A stretch of DNA of 64,000 nucleotides from Microcebus murinus (GCF_040939455.1 NC_134113.1:14556501-14620500); one strand, 5' to 3'. Shown: positions 1 to 32,400, numbered from the stretch's first letter. Translations and numbers: made by a program. The notes: a model not told the origin generated them from the letters alone.

Positions 1-285
1 CTGCCTTTTTGTTTTGACTATAATTTTTTTTAAAAAATGTTTTTTTTAAAAAACATTTGAGATGACAGTTACTTGTTGCCAATTGTGGCAAAATAACATT
101 TTAAACTTTGGATTCAGGGACGTAAATAAAGTAGAAGGAGGACCTTAGGAAACAAAGAGGAGAAAAAGGAACAAACGAGGTCATTTTTACAATTCTTATA
201 TTTTGAAGTTTTAAAAGAAAAACAAATTTCTTAACAATCCAAATGACTCTACATGATATTCTATATTAAAAAAAAGGTGGGGTGG

Positions 286-421
286 GGTCAGGCAAGGTAG
301 CTCATGCCTATAATCCCAGCACTTTGGGAGGCTGAGGCAGGAGGATCACTTGAGCTATGATTATGCCACTATACTACTCTAGACTGACAGATCCAGACCC
401 CGTCTTAAAAAAATTAAAAAA
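286..421 (+). repeat. Internally deleted old Alu
   Basis: The left-arm start (TAATCCCAGCACTTTGGGAG) is joined to a right-arm end and an A-rich tail. The middle is missing. Confidence 0.8.
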
Positions 422-1247
422 GGACACGATCTACCCACCAGAGTTTTACAGTTACTGAGTTACTAAGGTGGTATGTTAACATTGTATACAGCATTATCAA
501 ACTTTTTGATGTGAACCACATAAAAATTCTACATTGCAACACAGTATACATCTACCTATACATAACTGACATACAAGTTTACTCCTATTTTATAACTGGG
601 AATACTATTTATAAAATAAATACTGATTTTTCTATTGTGGTCTATTTTTTGTTGGTTTTTGTTTTTCTATAAAGTGACCCATTAAATGGATTTCATGACC
701 ATTGTTTAACCATCCCATGGTCAAACAAGTTTAAAAACACTGATATAGAGTAAAATAGTGGTGGCAGGAAAGAAGTTCCACAATCAGGCTTCTGGCCTTG
801 TAGCAGGAAATCCTGATCAGGCACTAGGTCTACCTACTGTCATTACTGCCACAATGACCAGCAGGTCACCAAAATGTAACCATACAGAAATAAAGCTGCA
901 CTAGCAACACAGCACAAGTGAGCTAGACTCTCTTAACTTACACACTGGTCTCAGCCATGGAAGTATTACAGTTTAAAACTGTAGCTCATTTCTAAGTCAG
1001 ATACTGAGGATGATCTTTAGAGAAAGAATAATAAGCCTGTCTCATTTCCATTTTTCTTTCCTAAAATCATCTTAACTTAATGAGTGGTTTGTGTTGCACA
1101 GAACACAACAATGAATGGGGAGAGTTCCCGGGACACAGGCAAAAGTATATGAAACTTAGAATCTCTTTGAGGGTATCATGATCATTTGCCACTCTTAAAA
1201 AAAAAAAAAAGTCTATAACTAAAATCTTTTGGTAAACTGAGTAATTA

Positions 1248-20261
<19,014 letters not shown>

Positions 20262-20528
20262 GGCGGCGGCGGGAGGGCCAAGGGGCCCGGAGCGGCGACC
20301 ACGGGAGTTGAGGGGGTGCCGAGATGTAACGCGGAAAAGGCCCGGCCGCGGCGGCCGCCCTGCCGGCCTGTCTCTGGAACAGGAGCGCTCCGCCGCTCTC
20401 GTGAGGGCGCCCCCTACAGCCGACCCGGCGAGCGGGTGGCTGGCGGCCGGCGGGGAGCCGGGCCGCTCGGGGGCCTCAGTTCGACGACTCGGCGCGCAAC
20501 GGCGCTGCCTGAACGGCGAGGACCACAC

Positions 20529-20540
20529 TGCGCAGGCGCC
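20529..20540. promoter_or_regulatory. NRF1-like site TGCGCAGGCGCC
   Basis: The core GCGCAnGCGC of the nuclear respiratory factor 1 motif is present, about 270 bases upstream of the FBXO7 ATG in the CpG island. Such sites are common in housekeeping promoters. Confidence 0.4.
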
Positions 20541-20849
20541 GGGCCCCGGCGGAGCACTGGTGTCCCCGCTAGTCCGCTACGGTGGCTGCGGCGCCTCCTT
20601 CCCCCCGTGTGCCTTCCCCCCGTGTGCCTGCAAGAACCGTAGCGCTGAAAGGGGTGCTGCAGACGGACAATACAGTCGCCCCCTCCGAGGACTCCGTGTT
20701 ACCCCATTTCTCCGTGGCCCCCGGCCCCAGCGGCATCTGCTCTGGGAAGGCTTCGGTTAAGCAGCCCTGGGTTGAGCACGGGCTCCGGTAGTCTCCGACT
20801 GTTACAGCAGAATGCTGAACAGCCAGCAGGCAGTGATCTGTGTCGGACA

Positions 20850-21370
20850 GTGTATTCGAAATCTGTTGCTGCGTAACAGTCACCCCAAGGCTTAACGGCT
20901 TGAAGCAGTAAACATTTATTGTCCCATAAATAAATGGGTTCCATAGGCCAGGAGTTTGGGGGTGGCGGAGCTGGGCTGGTGCCTCAGGGTCTCGCGAGAG
21001 TACAGTCAAGGTGTAGCCAGGGCTGCAGTCACCTTCTGCGTCTTGGCTCGGCTGGAGGACCGGCTTCCAAAGTGGCTCACTCCCACGACTGTTGGCAAGA
21101 GGCCTCAGTTTTTTACTATAGTAGCCCCATAGGGCTACTTGAGTGTCCCCATGACATAGCAGCTGGCTTCCCTCAGAGCGAGTGATCCAACAGAGAGACC
21201 CAGGCAAAAGCCACAATGTGTTTTATGATCTACCCTCAGAAGTCACCTACCTTTGTTTCTGTCATGTTCTACTGGTTACAAAGCAGCCCTTCTGTGTGGG
21301 AGGATCAACCTAAAGGCAGGAACACCGATAGACGCGGGTCCCTGGGGGCCGTTCTGAAGGCTGGCTACTA
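20850..21370. repeat. Old interspersed repeat remnant (LTR- or MER-like, family unsure)
   Basis: Contains CTGCGTAACAGTCACCCCAA, a poly-purine 'gcttgaagcagtaaacattta' type segment and a CCTCAGAAGTCACCTAC segment seen in common mammalian repeats. No coding potential for viral proteins. Orientation and family not resolved. Confidence 0.5.
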
Positions 21371-21486
21371 TGGAAGGTCTGACAGTAATAACTTGGATGA
21401 GGGAGAGAGTATCCTCACATCCATCCTTGTGTGATAACCATTGTCTGCATCACTATAGGAGAGTTGAATCCCAATAGGGATTTATC

Positions 21487-21500
21487 CCAGTAGGTGGCAG
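21487..21500 (+). promoter_or_regulatory. CTCF core motif (CCAGTAGGTGGCAG)
   Basis: This matches all 14 positions of the CTCF core CCASYAGRKGGCRS. It lies about 1.2 kb beyond the FBXO7 start, in the gap between the divergent FBXO7 and BPIFC genes. It could act as a boundary between a ubiquitous and a tissue-restricted gene. Occupancy is inference. Confidence 0.5.
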
Positions 21501-21519
21501 CACTTGTCCACATCCTGCC

Positions 21520-21900
21520 CTTCACTCAAGCATGTATAGACTGCCTACTTTGTGACAGATCCTACAGGCTGGATACTCAAAGACCAAAAAGACATGTTCC
21601 TGCCCATGCAGAGTTTACAGCTGAGTGAATCAACTCTTGCAGTGGACTGTAAGAAGTGTCTCATTTATGATGGGGATAAATACAGACCTGGGGATTGGGG
21701 TACATAGAGGAGGGTTGCTGTGCCAGTAGAATTCTTTAGTAGTGAGCAATATGGGATTGAGGAAGGATGACTCTGTGTGACCAGAGTGAAAGACAGAGTG
21801 GATACACCCCGTTTTAAGAAGAGCCTTGGACTAAGCAAAGGGTTTGGAACACATTCTAGAATGTATGGGAAGCCACTGGAGAGTTTTAAGAAGGGGAGTC
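21520..21900 (-). repeat. L2 remnant
   Basis: AGACTGCCTACTTTGTGACA through GGAAGCCACTGGAGAGTTTT, the reversed L2 3' region. It begins directly after the CTCF-like motif. Confidence 0.65.
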
Positions 21901-22538
21901 TCTGCTATGAGGGTTCTTAGTTCTGAGCAATAGACGCTGTCTCTGGCTGACTAAGCAGAAAAGGTGTATATTAAAAGGATACTGTATAGCTCAGGGAATT
22001 CTAGGGAGGACTGGAGAAGTGGCCTTAGCTAAAGCTTCTGCGAATGAAGCTGAGAACCTAGCTGAAGAACTGGCCTGATAAGGAAACTATCACACTGAGA
22101 TTGCTACTACCTCCTCACCCTACACTGGAAAAAACTGCTGTCACCACTGCCAGGAACCACTGGGGAATGACAGCCACTGTTATCATCAAATGCTCTACAT
22201 GCTTTTGCAGCCCCCTGCAAAATGCCAAACTTTGATAAGAGCCTTTTTCTTGATTTTGCTCACTTGCAAATCAAAGGCTCATGGGGTGGACTTGATTGAG
22301 GGAGTCTGGATCCCCTAACTGAGTCCTAGCTACAAAGGAGACTGGGAATTGGAGTCTGAACTCCCTTGGGGAGGCAGGACTCATAATATTGGAATTTTCC
22401 CCCAAATAAAGGGAAATCTGTTCAAAAGATGATAGGAAGCCATGAATCTGACAGGGATACACCACTAGGGTCATGATCAGATCTGTAATGTGAAATCTGT
22501 CACTGGAGATTGTGATAGAATGAGAGGGATAGATTAGA

Positions 22539-22972
22539 TCGGGATTTCTCCATCTCAGCACTGTTGACATTTTAGGCTACAAAAGTTTTTGTTGTGGGGG
22601 ACGATTCTGTACATCAGGAGTCCTCAAACTTTTAAAACAGGGGGCCAGTTCACTGTCCTTCAGACCGTTGGAGGGCCATTGGAGAGTGCGGCACACATTC
22701 CACACATGCGCACTGTGGGCCCGGGATGAGTCAGCTACTAAGTAGGACAGGCAGCAGTGGCAAAAACACCTGGTGGGCCAGATAAATGTCCTCGGCCTGC
22801 AGGCCACAGTTTGAGGACCCCTGCTGTACATTGTAGGATGTTTAGCAGCATCCCTAGTCTCTATCCACAAAATGCCAGTAGAACCCTCTCCCTCCCCAGT
22901 TATAAGAACCAAAGATGTGTCAAATCTTTGTTAAATATCCCCTGGCAGGAAAAATCACCTTGAGAAGCACTG
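22539..22972 (-). repeat. MER20-like hAT element split by a younger hAT MITE
   Basis: Left part 22539-22614 (CTCAGCACTGTTGACATTTT) and right part 22824-22972 (TGTAGGATGTTTAGCAGCAT through TTGAGAAGCACTG) together make a minus-oriented MER20-like element. Confidence 0.8.
22615..22823 (+). mobile_element. hAT-type MITE with perfect 8-bp TSD
   Basis: 209 bp from CAGGAGTCCTCAAACT to AGTTTGAGGACCCCTG; the ends are inverted repeats. CTGTACAT is duplicated at 22607-22614 and 22824-22831, the 8-bp size expected of hAT transposases. It sits inside an older MER20-like element. Confidence 0.92.
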
Positions 22973-24136
22973 TATTAGAGACCATCTCAGTTAGGAGGCT
23001 CTTCTGGTAACTGAGAGAAGAAAGAAATTAGTGGCATGACAGTGGATGGAGACAATTGGTGGGCAAGGACGATGTTATAAAGTAGAAATAGTAGAACTTG
23101 AAAAATGACTCTGCAGTATTTGGAAGCTGTATTAGGTTAGCTTCAGTTGCTCAAACAGAAATCCCATATAGCAGTGATCTAAACAAAATAAAAGTTTCTC
23201 TCTGAAATAGCACTCTTGGATAAAGCAGCGCAAAGCTCATGTGGTGGCCATCTTTGGAGGCCATCTCCCCCAGTCTGCCTCTGAGAACTACGTAAACCTG
23301 CAGAGGTTGCCATCTACAAGAATGATAGTGGTAAGGAGAATATGTCAGGCAGGTGTGTTGTAAAGATTCACACCTGTCTTTTTTGTTTTGTTTAAGCCAC
23401 TAAGTTTATAATACTTTGTTATAGAGATAGTAGAAAAGTATTAACAATACACCTGGGGTCCTTTTCGCAATCCTTTGCCCAACAGGGAGTAACTGCAGGG
23501 ATGGCGGAAGTAGCCCAACCACAGCAGTGTGGGAGGATCCTGGAAGAGAGGCAGAGCATCCCCCAGACACTGCCAAGTTTTAAGGTAGTCTGGGGGACAG
23601 TCCTCCAAACCCTCAAAGGTCCATGAGAATATTACACACCTCTTCTCTCAGCTATCTCCCTTCCTGAGAATTTTTTTTCCTTTCGCAGAATGCCACCTTA
23701 ATGTGTCTGTAGGCAATGAGCCTGCAACTTTCAAAGAGCTCAGAAATTTAATTTTTTTTGAAAAAAAAAATGGACCATTTTATAGAATACTGCAAAGAGA
23801 TGATGTCACTATCTTGTGGGAATTCATTCATTGGCTCCCTTTAGGTGTTTTTTTATTGTAAGTAAAATTTTAATTTTAGAACAGTTTTAGATTTATGGAA
23901 TTATTTCAGAGAGTTCCCATATACCCCACACCCAGTGTTCCCTTATGATACACTTCCCACAAATTAATGAATGAACATTGATACATTTTTGTTAACTAAA
24001 GTCCATACTTTATTGAGATTTCTTCAGTTTTTTTCCCAATGTTCTTTTTCTGTTTCAAGATATCATACAGGATATCACATTACCTTTAGTGGTCATGTTT
24101 CCTTAGGCTCCTCTTGGTTGTGATAGTTTCTGAGAT

Positions 24137-24440
24137 TTTTTTATTTTTTAATGAGACAGAGTCTTGTGCTCTCTTGCCCAGGCTAGAGTGCAGTGGTGCG
24201 ATCACAGCTGACTACAACCTAAAACTCCCAGGCTCAAGTGATCCTCCTGCCTGAGCCTCTTGAGTAGCTGGGACTACAGGCATATGCCACCACACCCATC
24301 TTATTCTTTATGTTTTTGTACAGACAGGGATCTCACTATGTTGCTCAGGCTGGTCTTGAACTCCTGGTCTCAAATGATCCTCCCACCTAAAGGCCTTCCA
24401 AAGTGCTGGGATTATAGGCATGAGCCACTGCATTCCCCAC
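24137..24440 (-). repeat. Old AluJ-like copy
   Basis: A diverged minus-strand dimeric Alu, intergenic. Confidence 0.88.
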
Positions 24441-24959
24441 CTGTTCATATCTTTTACTCCCTTTTTAATTGGGTTTTTGTTTCCTTATTGTTGATTCTCT
24501 TTTAGTTTTTTAACTATTATTCAAATATCTTTCTTCATTATTCCCCACTGTCAATTTTACCTTTCCATATCTATGGGAGGTGGGGTGATGTAGTCATCAA
24601 GCTACTTCCTGCTGAATTGGTATGATGTTTTAGATGGTAGGTACAGATTCTCAGGTTACAAAGGGCACAGGCAATAACTATAACCGTGAGGACTGACAAG
24701 ACAAAATGAACTGTCACCTTGCACACAATATCCAATACAGGACTGGGTTAGAAAAGAAACATGGAATCTTTGAGAGCAGAACTATCAGATGTACCCTGTA
24801 GGTGATCTAAGAGACCAGTTTCTGCAAATTCAGAAATCATGTACAGAAATACTTGTAACAAATGAGGTTTAGGATGACACACCCAGCAGCAAGATGGATC
24901 AACCGAAAAGGCAATAGCTCAGGGAAATCCTCACTAAGGAGTTGTTCCTTTAATTTTGG

Positions 24960-25121
24960 TATGATGGACCCATGAAGAGCTGTTTAAACCATAGACTTCT
25001 GGGTCCCACCTGCAGAGTTTCTACCTTAGCAGGCCTAGCGAGGGACTTGAGAATTTGTGTTTCTAATAATTACCAGGTGATGCTGATGCTGCAGTGAAAC
25101 CACACTTTGAGAACCACTGGT
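24960..25121 (+). repeat. MER5A-like hAT element
   Basis: Contains CCAGGTGATGCTGATGCTGC and ends CACACTTTGAGAACCACTGG, typical of MER5A. Confidence 0.85.
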
Positions 25122-25639
25122 CTATACTACGTGGTCTTGCTGTGGTTACTCTTTTATATGCTTATAAATGACTTTGAGATAGCTGTGCCTGGTAAGAAAT
25201 TGAAATGGGCCTTTAAAAAATGTTTGAGGGGAAAATAGAACCATGCAAATTAGAAAAAGAATCCCGAGAAGTTGTTGAAATGATTAAAACCCTATCCATG
25301 GACCAAATGCAGATGTCTGGAACGCATTGAGAGAAATAATCAAGATACAGTTCTTGGAAAGTGAACTACAAGGTATATAAGAGACAGGTATATAAGACAG
25401 GTATATAACTCCAGGTATATAAGAGACAGAGTAAGGATGGGGTGGTTTAGAATTCTCACAATTTGATCTGTAAACTTTAGTATTATTTGAGTCTTTTATA
25501 TCTTTTATCACAAGAATGTATTCACATGCTTGTTGGACAGTGAAGAAAAATGATGTTAGGAATGTTAGCATCCACTCCTCAAGAAAAATGCTATTTCCTA
25601 CTAAAAGGACTAGATAGAATACTTTAATATACTTTATTT

Positions 25640-25845
25640 CAGTATCTCTCAACCGCGGTGCCTTTTCCTGCCAGGGGACATCTGACATAGTCTGGAAACA
25701 CTTTTGTCACAGTGGGGTAGGAGGGCGTGGTGCCACTGGCATATAACAGGTTGAGGTAGGCTGCTGCTAAACCTTCTACAATGCACAGGACAGGCCCCCA
25801 TAGCACAGAATTATGTACCCCAAAATGTCAGTAGGGCTAAGAGGA
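25640..25845 (+). repeat. MER20-like hAT element
   Basis: The plus-strand pattern CAGTATCTCTCAACC ... CTACAATGCACAGGACAGGC ... CCCCAAAATGTCAGTAG matches MER20, here with a degraded 3' end. Confidence 0.8.
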
Positions 25846-26524
25846 GAAATCTATTTGAATTAGGCTCATACCAGTGATTCCCAGATGTTTCAGAGTAACA
25901 TCACACTATTTTATCGGTTTGATTCCATAATATCCCTCATGTCTCATAAAAATCATACATATGTGCATTTAAAATTTAGCAAAAATTTAAGCTCATTTTG
26001 AACTGCAATCATAAAATGTGACTCCCTTTTAGGTAACTAATAATGATAGAAGGGACTAGGCGAGTGGGTTTGTTTGCTTTTTTAAGCCAAGAGGGAGTCA
26101 CTGCTGTAAACTGTTCCAGAGTGTGACTGGCAGGAGAGGCCATGGTCTGAGTCAGTCACTGGTGTCCACCCAGAAATGTCATCACACAGACATCAAGGAA
26201 CTGTGGCCCAGGACAGAGCAGGAAGGAGAAGGGGAGCTACTACTGGGATAGGATGATTCTGCCAGACTTCTCAGCCCTCCCAGAGTAAACTGTAGGGTCA
26301 CTCACCTCTCTCCAGGACCACAAGAATTCCAGGTCTCCTCTGGTTAGGAATAAACTGGTGGTTTCAAACGAATACATAAATCTGTATTACTCACACAGAT
26401 TCAGTTAGCAGCTCAGAAATACACATGGGTTGCCTAGCAACGGCATCCTTCCCTCTCCCCACATTCCACATCCCTGGGCTGTGGGTTGCCCTTTAGTAAC
26501 CTTCCTAAAAGGGTAGCCTCGGAT

Positions 26525-26745
26525 AGTGGCTAAGAGGGTGGACTTCTGGGAGCAGAGCACCTGGGTCCTGAATCCTGGCTCCATGACTTACTAGCTGTGA
26601 AACCTAAGCTCAAGCAAGTTACCCCACCTATCAAATGGAAATAATATTAGTTCCTCATACAATCTTGGTGGGAATTTAATGAGTCAATATGTGGGTGATG
26701 CCCAGAGCATAACAAATGCTCAATAAATATTAGCTTTTATTTTTC
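26525..26745 (+). repeat. MIR
   Basis: Near full-length: CCTGGCTCCATGACTTACTA, ATCAAATGGAAATAATATTA and a CTCAATAAATATTAGC tail. Confidence 0.85.
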
Positions 26746-27800
26746 TCTACCTTTTATATCCCTCTTTAGGATTGCCCTTCAACCAGATTTCACCAACACG
26801 AATGTTGAGGGGTCATGAGGTCTGGAAGCTTGTGATGTCTTTTGCACCAAAAGTGCCTTACCTGGCCATGTACACATAATTCTTGTCCCCTCTCACTTTT
26901 GTCTCCTACAAAGAACAACATAATTTTTCTTCCGAGCTGAAAACAAGTTTGACCTTCAGGTACCTCCTTTCTACATGGGAATAGCCCAGACATTCTAGAA
27001 ACCAAGAACTGAGATGCTCATTTCCCTAACACTGTCTCTTAACATTTTTCTTTAATGAACAAGTATTTCTACTTAGTTAATTATGATTTTTCTTTTGGAG
27101 TTTTAATTAAGAGTGTCTCTTGCTCTGCAAATATTAATACACTGTTAGCTATTCGACTGTGTAGTAATTAATCTTGCATCCTAGATTGCCATCGTGAGTA
27201 GGGTGAATAGGCAGGAGTATCCAACAAATCTTCAGTTAAATATGGAAATCTAAAATAAACAATGAAACTGGATAGAGTACTGCTGGTTTTTGTTGTTGTT
27301 GTTCTTAGTGATGAACTTGGCAAATTTGCCCTGAAATGATTCCTTAAATAGAAAAGAAGGCTAATTAGGTGACTTCTAAAGTCCCTTCCAAATAAAAGAA
27401 AACAAACTAGCTATACTCTCATCTTAGATCTTTGTTTCCTAAACTCTGATTACTTGAGCCTTTTTTTCAAAAACGATTCTATGTCCCCTGTGAGCTGTAC
27501 TGTTATTTGTTTTATTTCCATCAATCAACCCACTTCTTAAAATCTATATGTTTGTTTAAAAGGGAGAAGTTATATAAAGGGGAAACTTCCATTAATTTCC
27601 AAATAGAGGATAACTGTAATAAACAAATTCAATGAAAACTAAATGTTGTATATTTCTTAAAAATAAAAGTTGTTTGAAATATCATTTTAGTTATTAATTT
27701 CAAATAAAAATAGATGAAATGCAAGTAATATGCATCTTATTGTCACTGTATGAAAAACTTAATAGGTGCTACCTCCTTTAAAATAATTCTCACAACCTCC

Positions 27801-28107
27801 TTTTTTGTTGTTTGTTTGTTTGTTTGTTTTTTGAAAGAATGTCTTGCTCTGTTGCTTGAGCTAGAGTGCAGTGGTGTCATCGTAGCTCACTGCAACCTCA
27901 AACTCCTGGGCTCAAACAATCCTCCTGCCTCAGCCTTTGAAGTAGCTACAGGTGCACACCACCACGACTGGCTAATTTTTTAATTTTTGTAGAGATGAGG
28001 CCTCACTATATGGCCCAGGCTGGTCTCAAACTCCTGGGCTAAAGCCATCCTCCCTCCTTAGCCTCCCAAAGTCCTGAGATTACAGGAGTGAGCCACTGTG
28101 CCCAGAC
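27801..28107 (-). repeat. Old AluJ-like copy with (GTTT)n tail
   Basis: A diverged minus-strand Alu. The poly-A tail has mutated to a GTTT repeat at 27810-27829. Confidence 0.88.
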
Positions 28108-29099
28108 TCACAACTATTCAAAGTAAATGTGAGCTCCACTTGCAGAGATGATGTCTCTGAGACCCAGAAGAGTGAAGCAAATTGCCCAAAGTCTCAGAGC
28201 TGGGATGGGTAGGGCAGGTCCTGGTCCAGGGGAGGCAAAAACCCTCAGGACAAGTCTCCCTGTTTTGTATTACTCTATCATTCATTGAAATCATCCTCCC
28301 TGAGAACTCTCCCCAAACCTGTGGCAGAACCCAGGATACAAAACAGTGACTCTGGGGTTTTCACCAAGATATGGTTAGACTTGCAGGTCTTTTGTAATAG
28401 GAAGTAAAAGTATTTGCATTAGGAAAGACACTGTTATCTTACAGTTTTCATCTTCCTTCCAAGACTAGTTCTTCCTAAGCAGCTGGTTAATGGGTGTGAG
28501 ATGCATATAAGAGGCTGGATGAGATCTAATCTTTCTGACAGAGAAAAGGAATTGAGAGGTGGAGGACAGTGAGGGTGAGACCCAAGGGTCATCCAGCTAG
28601 ACCCAAGAAGCTGCTATGGAGAGGAGAGATAGGAAAGAGGAGACCTAGAACCACAGAGACGGGAAGAGAGGCGGGCAGGGTGCAACCCAGGAAAGAAACT
28701 GAGAAAAAGATGGAAATATTTAGAGGTATTAATATTTTGTGAATTTTTTCCATAGGATGTGTGATGTCGTTCATCTTCTACTATGCATGGTTCTGTATTT
28801 TTTCTAATGCACTAAAAATAATCACAGTACAATTTCAAGTGTTTACCTGCATAGCACCTGAAGTTATTAATACCTCTCATACCTTCAGCAGGACGTGCAC
28901 CATAGGAAACTCATTTACTTCTGTGGCTTTAGCTCCACCTCTAAAGTGATGACTTGGACATCCATATTTCTAGCTGACCTCTTCCCTGAACCCCAGCTAC
29001 CCACCTGACATCACCATTTAGATATCCAGTACGATTATTTCTGCCCCCATTCCATTCTAGACATACTGGCCCACCGTTGCTGTTCCCTTCCCCCTTTGC

Positions 29100-29450
29100 C
29101 TTCCGTGCTTTGCCTCCCTGACTTCTAATAGTCAGATCTTAGCTCAAATATCACCTCCTCAGAGAAGCCTGCCTGGAATTCCTAACAAAGTAAGCCCACC
29201 TCCCCCAGTTATATCACCCCACCAATTACAAGACCACCCCACCAAAAACATTCCCTTATTTCCTTCATAGTACAGGTCACAATCTATACATTTTTGTTTA
29301 TTGTGTTGTTTGCTTGGTTATCTTGTCTCCATCTCCTAAATCATAAACTCCATGTGGACAGAGATTCTCTTGTTTGCTGATGAGGACTTTGCATATAGTA
29401 GGTGTTCAATAAATATTTGTTGATTGAATGGACTAATTTATGCTGACTAA
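29100..29450 (+). repeat. L2 3' end
   Basis: TCAAATATCACCTCCTCAGA through AGGTGTTCAATAAATATTTG. Confidence 0.85.
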
Positions 29451-29734
29451 TAATAAATGAGTCTATGAAGAGAGTGTCTGCAGGTTCATATCACCATTGA
29501 TATAGCCACATACTAATGAGTAAAATGTTACAGCACTTTACAGTTTTAATAGCACATTCTCACATGTTATCAATGTTTTTCTTCACCAGAACCTATCAAG
29601 GAAGATATTATTTTTATCCTCATTTTACCCCTAAGGAAACTCAGTTCAAATAGGCAAATATAACTCAAAGTATAACTCACCTGAAAAGCTGTCGAAAGTA
29701 TGGACAATACCAAGTGAATGTGCCTGTTGTTCCT

Positions 29735-29832
29735 TCTAAACTGACCAATCCTCCTGATTTGCCCAGGACTGTTCTGATTTTAGTACTGAAAATCCTGCAT
29801 TCTGGGAAAACCAGGACAGTTGGTCACCCTGT
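29735..29832 (+). repeat. DNA-transposon MITE fragment
   Basis: Ends resemble inverted repeats (CTGACCAATCCTCCTGATTT and AAAACCAGGACAGTTGGTCA). Probably an old hAT MITE; family unsure. Confidence 0.5.
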
Positions 29833-30325
29833 CTTACCCAGAGAGTTGTAGATAAGACATAAGACACTTCATACAACCAGATCTCTGGCCATCCAAAAGG
29901 CATGGGCTAAAATTCATTTATAGGAGATAGGAGCAGGGATGGGGTTTAGAATCTAAAGATATTAAGTTATGTAAGAGTTGATGGATCCACCCAACTTACT
30001 TCAAAGGAATGCTGGGACAGGAAGTCATCAATAACATTCTGAAAAGGAGCAAACATTATCAGATGCCTGAACGATAAAGATGGTAACTAGGTCAGCCTGG
30101 TTATCAAGCCTCATGCTTTCAGACTGAATGTGATGATCCATCAAAAGTCCAAAGGTATTCTGGCAGGAGTGGAGCCATCACGGCAGGCACCCTGACCAGA
30201 AGAAACCAGAAGGCACTTATTATCCCAGAAAAAAAATTTCTTTCTCTTCCAATTCAATGTAACAATACCTTTATCAATACACTGGTCCTAATCATTTTGG
30301 TAAAGTAGCCATGACAATTTTGCAA

Positions 30326-30358
30326 GTGTGGTGTGTGTGTGTGTGTATGTGTGTGTGT
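30326..30358 (+). repeat. (GT)n microsatellite
   Basis: GT array with one internal A substitution, intergenic. Confidence 0.95.
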
Positions 30359-32204
30359 TTTGTAGGGAGGTAATTATTGCCTAGGTGGCATTGTCTGTTC
30401 ATCTAGGTAGAGACTGTAGTGTTCATTCATACCATTGGGTAATTGCAGTGAAGCAATTGTGTATCACATTTTGAAAGAGGCATTTAAAAAAAACCCACTG
30501 CTGAGATGATTCAGACTTAATTATCTTTGCTTTTCGGCAGCTGAGTTCAAGGCGCAAGGTGGAGAACACGTCGGCTTCAAAAGCAGAAGGAAGCAAAGGT
30601 TGTTCCTCAGCTGTGGCTACATCTTCTGCTTGAGGTAAGACTCAGGAACAAACTACAGGGCTCTGCCAGCGCATGCTCTCCAAACAGGGATCTCTCACTG
30701 GAGATGCCCCAGCTCTGGCAGAACCCTGAACCTTCAGCCGTCACATATCCTGGGGGTTTATTACTGTCTGCTGAGGGTTTCTGTGTTTCATTCATTCATT
30801 CGTTTGTTTGATGTCACGCATGCCCACTGCGATGCTTCTTAGGCAAGAGGTTAGTGAATACTGAACCGCTCTAAGAAAGACAAAGGAGTTGGTCTGGACC
30901 ACATATTTAGTTTTGCATCCTGGAGCAAAGTTAAGATGATTGCTCAGTGGTCTGGACTTATTTTTGCCTCCGTTTCAGAGAAGAACCTAGCACAATGGCA
31001 GAAAATCCTGTCTCATCTCTTGGTCAGTGTGGGGAAGACTAAGAAGCTGTGACGATCCAGAGGCTTTGGAGGCAGATCTCAGACCACATCCGTGACCTAG
31101 ATCCCCTCAGAGCAAAACTACCCTCCCACTTGCCTGAATCGTTGAGCTTGTTGGTGTGAAGCCTGGAGTTTTGGGAGGAAAGATGCAGCAGGAGTTGTCA
31201 AAGTCCTTTGTCACTGGAAATCTTGCCATAAAATCAGATGTATGGGCTGAGTCCCTTGAAATATTCCCCGATTCTGCCCATATTCCATACTTAACTCATT
31301 TAAACTTCTTATGTACATTTTGCCTTAGCCAGTATGTCGGAATACTCATATTCTAGACATCTTTAAGCCTGTTGAACTTAGCTTTTCAACCTGTGCCTAA
31401 GTTTCGAAGGCTGCCTTTCACTCACTCTTCACTCCCTGGAGCAGTTTTTCCAGAGTCTGTCAAAGCTCTCGCCCAGGAGCAGTCGTGGTAAGCCAAGCTG
31501 TGGGTTTCAGGAATGTTCTAAATTGGATTGGCATTTTCTTATTCCCAGTCATCAGAATGGCTCAGACGAGGACCATTGGATTTAGGGGCGTTGTTCTGTC
31601 TGTAATGTTGGTATGGAAACAAAACGACTACTGAGGTTTTGAACCCTGGAAAGAAGCAACTCCTCAGAAGTAACAAGATAGGTAACTTGCTGGCAGGGTT
31701 TTTAAGTCATCTTGGAGGCTTTCCTTTAACAGGCAGCCAGCCCTGCCCTCGCTTGTCAGCCAAATTACTTAACCTTTTAGTAGTCATCACCTTGCTTGAC
31801 AAGGTTCTTTCCTCCCCTGCCCATAAATTATCATCCTAACCAAACAATTGAACTGAAAGTTGTGTCCAACCCATCCCTTTGTACCCCAGTCATTTCCTCC
31901 ACTCATAGAATTTCTAGAGGAAAAATATGTTTTTCTATCTGCAATTTGGGTTCCTGGATCATCATCAAAGTATACCACTTCAGAAACTTCCTTTATCCAA
32001 GAAGGGAAAACAGGTTTTGCTGCTGGAAGGGAATTTAAAATTCCACTTGTGCCCAAGAAAATACAAAAGGATTTGCACTTTGATGCTTAAGAATTTCCAG
32101 ATGTTTATTGAATTTTTTCACATTGAAAATGGCATCAAGCAACTCCTATTTAAAATTCCCAGATGAAAATGAAAAACCTTTTCATTCAATGAAAAGAAAT
32201 TCAT

Positions 32205-32400
32205 AAACACTAGGATTCGGAGCCAGAAGAATAAGGTTTGATTCCCAGGTGCCTGATTTACTTGGGATCCTGGACAAGTCATCCAGATTCTCTAAGCCTC
32301 CACATGTCTGAACTGGGGGTAAGATCATAATAATATCTACCTCAAAGAATTATGAGTTTTGTAAATGGTAAAGAAGTATAAATTTATCATTCCAGTTGTT
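32205..32400 (+). repeat. MIR
   Basis: TTTGATTCCCAGGTGCCTGA, GGACAAGTCATCCAGATTCT and ATAATATCTACCTCA occur in MIR order. Confidence 0.7.

Noticed and set aside
20569..21216. 215-codon minus-strand open frame
   Set aside because: It overlaps the CpG island edge and an old repeat remnant. It lacks recognisable domains and is most likely chance.
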